Positions 49,237-59,600 of a DNA stretch of 64,000 nt are shown here, one piece after another. Origin of the DNA: Xiphophorus maculatus (taxonomy: Eukaryota > Chordata > Actinopteri > Cyprinodontiformes > Poeciliidae); assembly GCF_002775205.1 (NCBI RefSeq), contig NC_036453.1, forward strand, positions 25,218,713 through 25,282,712, in the 5' to 3' direction. The translations under genes were made by a program, and so were the position numbers. Below the pieces are notes generated by a model that worked only from the letters and a program-made list of their open reading frames with translations, was not told the origin of the DNA and ran no database searches. Numbering within the stretch: position 1 is the stretch's first letter; each line of letters opens with the position of its first letter.

Positions 49237-49592
49237 CAAACAACGAACATGGACTGTTTATTATGTAATTACACAGAAGATCTCTCTAATTCATTGTGAG
49301 GGGGCGGGGCTTAGATGACGTCATAATATGATGACATAGGGTCGTCAAGGATCCCACCAGGGTCACTCGTGCAAAGTTTGGTGCAGAAGCTATCGACCGT
49401 TCACAGTAAAATACAAGACTTCCTGTTGTCAGAGGGCGTGGCCTACGTGATGTCATCATTTAACCATTGGATATTATTGGACACAAGATAATGATCAATA
49501 ACTGAAGGGTTGGTGTCTCTGTCAGTTTTTGTGTTAGAATTACAAATTATTTAATTTTTTCCTCTTTAATTCAACATTGAACTGTCATTCCG

Positions 49593-49673
49593 TAGGGCAA
49601 TGCTGCCCTCTGGTGTCGAATTACTGAAATAATGAAACTATTTCAGTGGGCAGCAGAGGGCAGCATTGCCCTA
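49593..49673. repeat. Hairpin insert 4
   Basis: Nearly identical to inserts 1 and 3, in the second copy of the 437-bp triplication. Confidence 0.8.
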
Positions 49674-50029
49674 CAAACAACGAACATGGACTGTTTATTA
49701 TGTAATTACACAGAAGATCTCTCTAATTCATTGTGAGGGGGCGGGGCTTAGATGACGTCATAATATGATGACATAGGGTCGTCAAGGATCCCACCAGGGT
49801 CACTCGTGCAAAGTTTGGTGCAGAAGCTATCGACCGTTCACAGTAAAATACAAGACTTCCTGTTGTCAGAGGGCGTGGCCTACGTGATGTCATCATTTGA
49901 CCATTGGATATTATTGGACACAAGATAATGATCAATAACTCAAACTTTGGTGTCTCTGTGAGTTTTTGTGTTAGAATTACAAATTATTTAATTTTTTCCT
50001 ATTTAATTCAACATTGAACTGTCATTCCG

Positions 50030-50123
50030 TAGGGCAATGCTGCCCTCTGGTGTCGAATTACTGAAATTACTGAAATAGTTTCATTATTTCAGTAATTCGA
50101 CACCAGAGGGCAGCATTGCCCTA
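50030..50123. repeat. Hairpin insert 5 (38-bp perfect stem)
   Basis: Arms 50030-50067 and 50086-50123 are exact reverse complements around an 18-nt loop. This is probably the least altered form. Inserts 1, 3 and 4 look like a rearranged derivative of it. Confidence 0.85.
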
Positions 50124-52203
50124 CACATGACAAAGCCCTTTGTATTACACAGTCGATCACAGGGGAACTTTGAGCCTTGCTAACCCCCCTTCCACCTGTT
50201 CAAATGTCACCATATTGATAACTTTGAATTGGACATGCCTTATGATCAGACTGACCGAGTTTGAAGCCGATCAATCGAAAACCCTAGGAGGAGTTCGATC
50301 AAATGCAAAGGCTGTAAACGTCAAACTCGAGGTCCAAAATGGACCTTCAATCCAAAATGGCCGACTTCCTGTTGGGTTTAGAGCATGGCTCCAAGAGACT
50401 TTTTTGTACGTCCTGACAAGATACACATGTGTACCAAGTTTCGTAATTCTAGGATAAAGCATGGCTTGGGGCTGATTTTTTAAAATATTCTAGGGGGAGA
50501 TGTAGAGAAATTAGGCCACGCCCACCAAATTTCGCTATGGATTCCTGTTGGCGGGTGTATAAGGATCCATCCTAGTGAGTTTGGAGCAGCTCTCCCCGAA
50601 ACTGTGGAATTCAGAGCCAAACGAAATTCGATGGCGTTCGCAACGCCGCCACGCCCACCTGCTTCATCGCAGCCGGTCGGGGTTGGAATCCACAACACAC
50701 CAACATGTCTTCTGTCTCTGGACACAGTTTCATGTTGATTAGGTCAAAGGGCTAAGATAGCGACCGTTCACAGTAAAACATGACACTTCCTGTTCTCAGG
50801 GGGCGTGGCCTACTTAAAAAAATAATTTCACCACAGGGTATTTTAGGACACCCGATGACGATCAATGACTGAACGTTTGGTCCCTCTATGTGTTTTTATA
50901 TAGGAAATATAAGAGTTTCGTGTTTCATGGCGAGTAGCTGAACTTTGACCCCTGGTAACCCCCCTTCAGCAAGCTCATACAGTCACCAATTTGATAACTT
51001 TAAATCAGACATGCCTTATGATCAGACTGACCGAGTTTGAAGCCGATCAATCGAAATCCCTAGGAGGAGTTCGATCAAATGCAAAGGCTGTAAACGTCAA
51101 ACTCGAGGTCCAAAATGGACCTTCAATACAAAATGGCCGACTTCCTGTTGGGTTTCGACCATGGCTCCAAGAGACTTTTTTGTACGTCCTGACAAGATAC
51201 ACATGTGTACCAAGTTTCGTAATTCTAAGTTAAAGCATGGCTTTGGGCTGTTCATTTAAAATACTCTAGGGGTCGCTATAGAGAAATTAGGCCACGCCCA
51301 CCAAATATCGCTATGGATTCCTGTTCGGGGATGGATAAGGATCCATCCTAGTGAGTTTGGAGCAGCTCACCCCGAAACTGTGGAATTTAGAGCCAAACGA
51401 AATTCGATGGCGTTCGCAACGCCGCCACGCCCACCTGCTTCATCGCAGCCGGTCGGGGTTGGAATCCACAACACACCAACATGTCTTCTGTCTCTGGACA
51501 CAGTTTCATGTTGATTAGGTCAAAGGGCTAAGATAGCGACTGTTCACAGTAAAACATTACACTTCCTGCTCTCAGGGGGCGTGGCCTACGTAAAAAAAAA
51601 ATTTCACTGCAGGGTATTATAGGACACCCGATGCCGATCAATCACTGAAAGTTTGGTCCCTCTATGTGTTTTTGTATAGGAAATATAAGAGGTTTTTGTT
51701 TCATGGCGTGTAGGTGAACTTTGACCCCTGGTAACCCCCCTTCAACATGCTCCAAAACTCACCAATTTGATAACTTTAAATCAGACATGCCTTATGATCA
51801 GACTGACCGAGTTTGAAGCCGATCAATCGAAATCCCTAGGAGGAGTTCGATCAAATACGAAGGCTGTAAACGTCAAAATCGAGGTAAAAAATGGACGTTC
51901 AATACAAAATGGCCGACTTTCTGTGATAGTTGCACTATGACATTACTTGTAAATTCTGAGCGTCTTAGTGAGCTCTACAACTGTACCGAATTTCAAGTCT
52001 CTACGATGAAGTAAGTGAATAGCAATGGGTCTGTTGAAAATTGCTAGTTGCTGCCGTTGAGCAATTTTTTTTGCGATTTTTGCGGCGACCTTAAAATTCA
52101 AAATTTTTCAACCGCCTAGACGCTTCCGCCAAGTTTGGTGAGTTTTTGAATATGATAAAGCCCCCAAAAAGGCGCTCAAAGAGGGGGGCAGAATAATAAA
52201 AAT

Positions 52204-52434
52204 AAGAAGAAACAGTATGAAAACAATAGGCCTTCGCAGCGCTTTGCTGCTCGGGCCTAATAAGAAACAGTACAGATACAATAGGCCTTCGCAGCGCTTT
52301 GCTGCTCGGGCCTAATAATAATAATAAGAAACAGTACAGAAACAATAGGCCTTCGCAGCGCTTTGCTGCTCGGGCCTAATAAGAAACAGTACAGATACAA
52401 TAGGCCTTCGCAGCGCTTTGCTGCTCGGGCCTAA
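52204..52434 (+). repeat. Four tandem copies of the array 3' tail
   Basis: AGAAACAGTACAGATACAAT followed by AGGCCTTCGCAGCGCTTTGC and TGCTCGGGCCTAAT occurs four times in a row. Each copy has the small stem-loop GCAGC-GCTTT-GCTGC, six bases, then CTAA followed by T. Single copies end units 4 (45866-45898) and 5 (48237-48269). The structure resembles a Helitron 3' end, but this is inference. Confidence 0.8.
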
Positions 52435-52442
52435 TTATTTGA

Positions 52443-52516
52443 TTAAAGTACTTTGTAAATAAATAAATGACTGAATTGTGAAATTCATTCATTTATTTAT
52501 TTACAAAGTATTTTAA
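52443..52516. repeat. 28-bp inverted repeat at the right edge of the array
   Basis: Arms 52443-52470 and 52489-52516 (TTAAAGTACTTTGTAAATAA and so on, against its complement) differ at one position and enclose an 18-nt loop. It begins six bases after the TAATTA that closes the array. Confidence 0.8.
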
Positions 52517-53280
52517 TTTATCATGAAGAGAGACAAACACAATTTCGATTTCATTGTATGTCCTGCGCATGCTTTGAATTGACAAAAAGTATCTCGAGTT
52601 GCAAGACATAATAGGGAAATAAAGGTTATTTTAAATTTTAGTAGTCTACACGCAAAAAAAAAAATGAATTAAAGAACATTTGTAATACGGAGCAATAAAG
52701 CTAGTAAAGCTGAATTTTGTTTTATAATCTCAGTACAAATACGAGCTTTTTCGGAAGACCTTCATATGTCAATATGTCCTTAAATGAAAGGGTGAGCATA
52801 GTGAGTGTGACTGGTTGGGGTGAGAGTCTAACAAAGTCCAAATTCTGTTGCACCAAGCTGGGTTGATATTGTGACACTCCAAAAAAAAAAAAAAAACCCA
52901 TAGGATTTACAGCACTTATTACAACGTGTTCTAAAGCCACAGCTCTATATTCTATATAAGCTATGATGCTACCAGTGGACTCAGTGGAAAGTTTAACATT
53001 AAAGAGATAAACATGAAAAATGAACTGTGATAAAATTCCAAGTTTAAAAAGAAGACTGTCCACTATTTGATGTGCTTACTGATCAGGCTAACTATAAAGG
53101 TTACACTATTAGGGGAAGTATTATTAGCAATACTATGTATTTCTTTGCCTTTTTTTTTTTTAAATATTGTGGTAACTATATAGTTAAATTAGAGACAAAT
53201 TGTCTGAAGTGTAGAAATATACATACATATTGTATTTATAGTAGTGTATTTTTTGTGTTGGTAGTCCAAATGGTTTAAAG
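52517..53280. other. AT-rich intergenic DNA
   Basis: No gene, known element or strong regulatory feature was recognised between the array-edge inverted repeat and the hAT MITE. It includes an A-tract near 52880 and a T-tract near 53150. Confidence 0.5.
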
Positions 53281-53505
53281 CACAGGTGCCAAACTCCAGT
53301 CCTCAAGGGCCACAGTCCTGCAACTTTTAGATGTGCCTCTGCTGCACCACACCTGAATAGAATAATTAGGTCATTAGCAAGGCTGGGAGAACTGATCTAC
53401 ACAAGGAGGAGGTAATTAAGCCATTTCATTCCAGTGTTTTGTACCTGTGGCATATCTAAAAACTGCAGGACAGTGGACCTTGAGGACTGGAGTTTCACAC
53501 CCCTG
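53281..53505. repeat. hAT-type MITE (copy 1)
   Basis: The terminal inverted repeats include AAACTCCAGTCCTCAAGGGCC on the left and CCTTGAGGACTGGAGTTTC on the right. It is flanked by near-identical 8-mers GTTTAAAG (53273-53280) and GTTTAAGG (53506-53513). The family is shared with 55794-56019. 8-bp duplications and CAGGGGTG-type ends mark the hAT superfamily. Confidence 0.85.
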
Positions 53506-53989
53506 GTTTAAGGGGCTGTTTTCATGTGTAGTTCCATCTCAACCTTACACAAACAGACATAAACATGCAGTGAATAAATTGATTTTCAATCAGTTTTTTG
53601 GACCAAAGAGTTAATAATAATAAACACATTTTCACTGAGGCTCTTTATATGTGTATATATTTGACATTTGAAATTGACATGTGACTGTACACAAAGTAGA
53701 CCAGCAAATATTGCAGTAAGCTTACTGTAACGCAAAAGAAAAAAAATTTCCCCATATTCCTTAGAGGGCTCCGTAGATTAGGTTCACATGCATGGCAGCC
53801 ATATTGGATTTTGAGGTCTTAATTATTAAGTTCTGAACTCTAAGAACCTTTCTCTTTTGTTTTCCCAACATTGAAATAAGACTTGTACTTTGGTTTTATT
53901 TTATGACATAATTAAACAAAGAAGAAAAAGTCCCATTGGATACTATTTCGAAACGGCTCCCAAAGTGGTGGCAGCCGTACTGAAAGCGG
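53506..53989. other. Intergenic DNA upstream of vkorc1l1
   Basis: AT-rich sequence. CAGCCATATTGG near 53798 resembles a YY1-type site. No exon was recognised. Confidence 0.4.
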
Positions 53990-54180
53990 CGTTTACAAAA
54001 AAAAAAAAATCAAAACTACTCTGAGCCGTGTTGCTTGCCATAATAAACCGCCAGATAGCTGTTCGGTAGCGGCCCGCCCCTCACGGCGTGGCGCGTCCTG
54101 ACGCTTTTCCACGTCGCAGCTCTGCCTCATAGGCGAACCAGCTGCGTGTGTATGCGTGTCTCCAGCTAGGCCAGAGAGTG
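53990..54180 (+). promoter_or_regulatory. GC-rich promoter region of vkorc1l1
   Basis: The base composition shifts to GC/CpG-rich, with GCGGCCCGCCCC near 54071 (GC-box-like). No TATA box is evident close to the expected start. The leader runs into the ATG at 54181. Confidence 0.5.
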
Positions 54181-56580
54181 ATGGCGGCGCCCGTCTTGAG
54201 AGTGTCCACCCCTCGGTGGGAAAGAATAGCCCGGCTCCTCGTCTGCCTGCTGGGCATACTCCTGTCTCTGTATGCGTTTCACGTCGAGAGGGAAAAGGCC
54301 CGGAACCCGACTTACGAGGCCATGTGCGACGTCAGCACCTCCATCAGCTGCTCGAAAGTGTTCAGCTCCAGGTAATTTGAATTCAGCAAAGAGCGCCTTC
54401 TGTGGCGCTCAATGAAAGCTGGGCTGCTATTGTGGCAATCTGGGAAGGGTTGCGCGCTTTAAACTGTCAAATGCACTCCGCTAATGTTTGACCGCTGCCT
54501 TGGACCGCAGAGACTTGACTGTAAAACTGCCTTTTATTACTGCAGGGATGCTGAAAGATATTTGCTAGGCAGAAAACCTCCAGAAAGAAGCTCCCTGCCT
54601 GTAGTTGATAAGCACAACATTAGCTTTTTAGCTTGGCAAAGCTAACGTTGCTAACCGCTAGCAAGCAGGCTACCGTAAGTTACTTTTAGCCGGCTTTCTT
54701 TTAAGTGAATAACGACGGATAAATAATTTATTAATTGTAGTTTTCCAACATATTTAACCCAAACTTTATCTGCTTGGTGAGAGTAAAGAAGAGGTGGTTG
54801 GAGCTTATTGAAATGTTGGTATTGTTGGAAGACCCTTGACTAAAACTAGAATTTCTTGTGGTTCGGGCTTTTTAATATCGCCTGTATTTCGTTAAATAGA
54901 CGGCGCTCATTTGTTCGTTTATCATTAGTCCCCAGCTTTCAGTCTGACCCACGGGTGGAAGCGTTCACCCTGGACAACTGCAGAAACGGAGAGCGGTTTC
55001 TGAGCATTATCAGGCTCAGGTGCCAGTTGCACAGACAGCCGCAACTCAGCTGATGGTCTGCTGCTACTACTGGACTTTGTGTTGTTTCTGACTGGTTTAA
55101 GACTTTTTGACTTTAAACGTTTGGTCCATTGCCCAATTTAGGATTTCAGTCTTCAGGTCTAACATGAAGGGGTTTTTGTCCAAATTCTAAAAGAAATGCA
55201 ACTTGGAAGGGGGAAATAAAAAGCAGTTTTAGATAGAATGGTTAAGACAGTAAAATACTCACTAGTAAAATGATTTCGGCATATCATTGATGCAATGTTT
55301 CCCCCAGGAAACTTGCTAAGCCCGGTGTTTGGGTGCCAGTGCAGTCATTCACCCAGCAGTCTGTTGTGTTTTTGAGTTAAAAAATGTTTAATGTTGGCAG
55401 GAAATTTTAAAATATCACTTGATAATTATGTGTTATTGAAAGATTGAAGATTAATACCTGAACACCAACTATAAAGTCTTTAAAAAAATGCAAACATTTT
55501 AAAACTACTTAAATAAGTAAGTAATGCTTTAGCCTGGTGGGGACACAAGTAAAGCCTGGTGGCCCGCCAGGCTTATAATACACTGAGGGAAACCCGTTAT
55601 TTTAGCGATATGGCTTGGTTTCAGACTTAGCATGTCACTGTAATTTTCGTCACTAATTAATGATTTCAGTTTCTGAAGTGACCTATATGCACTGATTGAT
55701 TTACGAGTTTAAGTTTATGTGCCAAATGTGTATGTTTGTTTGTTTTTTTTGTTTTTTTGGTCAACCAAGACAACATTTTCACATACCGTACACCAGAGGT
55801 GTCAAACTCCAGTCCTGGAGGGCCGCTGTCCTGCAACCTTTAGATGTGCCTCTGCTGCACCACACCTGAATAGAATAATTAGGTCATTAGCAAGACTCTG
55901 GAGAACTGATCTACACAATAACGAGGCAATTAAGCCATTTGATTCCGGTGTTTTGTACCTATGGCACATCTAAAAACTGCAGGACAGTGGACCTTGAGGA
56001 CTGGAGTTTGACACCCCTGCCGTACACCAAGTATCACTGTTTAATTCAGGATAATGCAATGCAGATTTGCAGGGAAACAATCCCCCACTTAAAAGCCAGA
56101 TGTAGTCTCTGCCTTCTCAGTTGTTTTGCAGAGCAAATGACAAAACCCAACTTGGCAGAATAAAAGGCCACAATGTCTCTGGAATGCAGACTGTTGAAGA
56201 CTTGTTGCATATTTGTTTGATGAGTCGAGTTAGTCCTGCCCTCTTCAAACCTGAATAAATTACCAGCTGTAGGTATTTCCTCGTCAGCCAAACATTTATT
56301 AAAAACTTTCTCAGTGTAAATACGTAGTTCCCATGGCATGGCTACCTCAAATTAATGGATATAAAAAATATTGATACCTAGACCTGCCTATAATATATAC
56401 AAGCATTTGCTGTACTTTCCAGGTGCTTATGGGACGGAATATTATTACTTTTTTGTCATTTTACACTTTATAGAATAGCAGTGGAAGTCTGATGAGCTGA
56501 CATTGGCCTGTGAAATCGTTGCCTTGTCTACTATCCTGCAGGCAGCTGGTTGACAGACATGACATTCATTGCTTGTAGTT

Positions 56581-56640
<60 letters not shown>

Positions 56641-59600
56641 CCTTCAATAAAGTGATGGGTTGCTCCTCTTTAGGGACATTCCCTTGACTGTCCCTAACAA
56701 ATAGCATAATGTAATGTTTTTTTTTTATAAGCAAAGAATAAGTGTTATAGGCTTATTTCAGACAGCCAACACTATGCAGTCGAACTCCCCTAAAATCCTG
56801 CAAAAACGTCTGGTTTCTCCAGGACTTTCATAGGAATGTTATGATTGAAAATTTGAATATTTTTAAAATGGCTGTATTTGTTGGTTCTGGAAGCCTGCCC
56901 ATGAATCACAGTATTTTACATATGGGAATTTCTTGATGTTATCAGGGTCTGTATTATTAAAGTGACTACCCATCAGGTGATGATGTAAAACATGTATTCA
57001 CAATAACAGGTTATTTTTCTTTTAATGGTAGAAATCTTTCTTCCATCTTTCAGTTCAGTTTATTTATATAGCGCCAATTTACAACAAATGTCAAAGTAAC
57101 TTTACAAAAAATAATTTCAGTCCAATTACTATTAATTATCAAACTGTACAGTAAGCTCAATTAATTATTCAAAGTAGCTTAAAAAGCTTTTATCTAAGGA
57201 AGCTCAGCAGATTGCATCGAGGCACCGACTTACAGAATTCACTCCTTCTGGACTTGTGTTGTCGTTGACTTTACAGCAATCCCTTGTAATGGTCATGTAT
57301 GTAGCAACAGTGGAAAGGAGAAACTGCTGTTAACAGGAAGAAATCTCCAGCAGAACCAGAACCTGACTCAGGACAAGCAACCATTTGCCACGACCAACTA
57401 GTGGTCTGCCATAACCGATAGCCGGAGCTAAACAGGATTAAGACTGGCAAACTTGTGTCGCTGTAGTTTATTTTATACATTTTAAATTGTAGGTTTTAAA
57501 TAAACTTTTATTTTGTAAGTATTTCCTCATCATCTAAGCGTTTATTTAAAAACTTGGCTGACAAGGAAATACTTGTCAGCCATTCATTGTAACATCTGTC
57601 ACAATGAATGTAATAGATGAAAACGAAATAGCCGACGTAAACTGATGAGCTAAAATACAGGAATTAGCTTGAGTTGTTCAGCAGTAAAAACGTGCTTTGA
57701 TGAGGATTTGGCTTTTTAAACTGTTACATGTCACATTAGTGGTACTCAGACTCAGTTTGGTGCTGAAAGGTAAATATTAAACAAAATAAGATTGAAATTT
57801 TGACCTCTGAGTACCAATGAAATGCAAAGTTAAGAGTCGGCAACTTTTACTGACACACCCTTTGAAGTCGAATTTTTGACTTGTAAGGTTGAAGCTAACT
57901 GCACTAGTGTTTTTTTTTTTTATTTCAATAAAATGCACAAAAAAATTTCAATAAATCAGTATCTACGGCCGCTGATTGAATTCGATTACTGACTAATCGT
58001 AGGTGGTGTCATGGGTAATCCCAACAATTAGCAAAACTTTCTGGTTTTCTGACTAGCAGCTGATATGAAGCGGAGTTTGGCTGAATGCCGTTCTGTGATC
58101 CAAAGCTGGCTCTCACAGTTGAACTGATTCTAGCTACTTCAGATCTTGGATTCAGATGGAAACCTCTTAAGAGAAATATAATGGAGAATATTTCGAGAAC
58201 CCCCGTGGGAACTGTGAATTTGAAAACAAGTGTTTGTGACTTCAGCAAACGCCTCTGTAGAACCTGCGAGCAACGGAAGGGAGATGGGGAATTTGATTTA
58301 AGTCATTTCTAATTTATAAGCAGTAGATTTGGGTAGAGGATAAGTCTACTAGGTGCCAGCATCGTTGGATGTTTCAACCAGTTACGCTGCTACTTAAGGA
58401 GCCTTTTATCACCAAAGGTGTTGCTTTTGAACATAATTTCTGGTGCAGAACAGTCATTAAGATTCCATCCGCCTCTTTAAGCTTGGATGTTGGAGAAAAT
58501 TAGCGCACGCACAAGGTTTTGTAGCATTGAGTAACTTTCTGTGCTGTGTGAAGGACACAATGTCACCAGGTGTTTACTATTGAACATCTTCACTGAGTCG
58601 AACTCTGATCTCTGTGCCAGACGTTTTAAATTGGCTGTTAATGGAATCCTTATGAGAGTACGCACACTCTTTCTGGATGCCTGCTGTTTTTTTTCTTTTT
58701 TTCTACAAACCTTTTCTGACTGCAGCTTTGTAAATTGGAACAAAAAGTTTAGTGAAGCAAAGACTGACTGAGGTGTTTCTATCTCAAATGCAAAATGTAT
58801 ATATTTTTGTACAGTTTTGGCTTAATTACTTACTGCTCTGAAGTTTCTCTTTTCACAAAATACCCCTTTTTTTGAGTCTGTGTATCCTTGTTAATGATTA
58901 ATCGATTACTAAATTAGTGGGCAATTATTTAAGCAATTGATTAATTGCGACTTATCCAATAAATTGTTTCAGACCTAATTCAAATCCGTCACAAATGGAC
59001 CTGGTGAACTCTAATGTGTAAGTTTTAATTCATGTTGTAATAAACATCACGGTGATCATATGAGGTGGTTAAATAGTCTTAGCTGATGTTTTAAAGATTA
59101 TAAAGCTTTCCAGGCTCAAGTTGGAAGCATGTTTTAGCACAGCTCCACTTTGAAAATCACATTGTTGCTCAAAGGTAGTATTCCCAGTTTTCCAGGAAAT
59201 GATGTCTACCTGAAATTCCTTGAAAAGGAGGTGGAAACCCCCCCTTAAAGAAGAAAACAAGTTTTTTGTTTCTAACTGTAACATCAATGATGGGCAAACC
59301 ACCGGTTAACAAACCACTAATTCTGTCAATTTTGCTCTCTAAGAATTCCAGGAAGTTGCATCATTCCCTGACTGCAAGGACATGTTTTATCATTGTTACC
59401 TGCAGTACTCGACTTTGTTTTGTTGGATTTCCTGAAATAAAATTGTCCTCTTTGGTGTTTTTTTGTTTGTTTTGTTTCCTGGTCTAGGTGGGGTCGAGGA
59501 TTTGGACTCCTGGGCTCAATTTTTGGGAACGATAGTGCGCTGAACCAACCCAACAGTGTCTACGGGATACTCTTTTATGCCTTTCAGCTCTTATTAGGTA

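Larger units (their letters stand above)
48861..50171 (+). repeat. 437-bp tandem triplication inside array unit 6
   Basis: GAGGGGGCGGGGCTTAGATG starts at 48861, and the same GC-box/CRE start recurs at 49298 and 49735, an exact 437-bp period. Each copy contains a CRE, a GTGATGTCATCATTT site and one hairpin insert. The third copy has the long-armed hairpin, so the copies are not all identical. Confidence 0.88.
36420..52431 (+). repeat. Head-to-tail array of six complex repeat units (about 16 kb)
   Basis: Six units each begin AAGCTGCAAGCAGCCTCG, followed by a GC-rich head of about 250 bp, and end near a GGGGGGCAGAATCGTAATAA segment. Three also end with a hairpin tail GCAGCGCTTTGCTGCTCGGG. Units span 36420-39014, 39015-40812, 40813-43423, 43424-45900, 45901-48271 and 48272-52431. 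Inside them are sub-repeats with a period of about 276 bp (each with an ETS/GC-box/CRE module) and about 780 bp (each with a block around GATCAATCGAAATCCCTAGG). TAATTA flanks both ends and occurs at the two unit junctions that follow a hairpin tail. No transposase, reverse transcriptase or other credible protein is encoded. I read it as a tandemly amplified non-autonomous mobile element. I cannot attach a published family name with confidence. Confidence 0.9.
48272..52431 (+). repeat. Array unit 6 (4.2 kb, expanded)
   Basis: Full head and one ETS/GC/CRE module (48848). A 437-bp segment is tandemly triplicated (48861-50171), each copy with a hairpin insert. Sub-repeats follow, and then four tandem hairpin tails close the array. 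Confidence 0.85.
54372..59487 (+). other. vkorc1l1 intron 1
   Basis: A 5.1-kb intron. Its 5' part (about 54620-54675) is rich in GCTAAC/GCTAGC words. It contains a CAGGG-type MITE (55293-55596), a hAT MITE with perfect target duplication (55794-56019), an AT microsatellite (56584-56631), another dispersed repeat (57045-57420) and part of a TTAGGGCTGMAA-type element (58783-58978). No other exon was recognised. Confidence 0.7.

Noticed and set aside
36420-52431. CRISPR-like interpretation of the repeat array
   Set aside because: The units are kilobases long with nested sub-repeats and no short constant repeat separated by unique spacers, and the context is vertebrate nuclear DNA.
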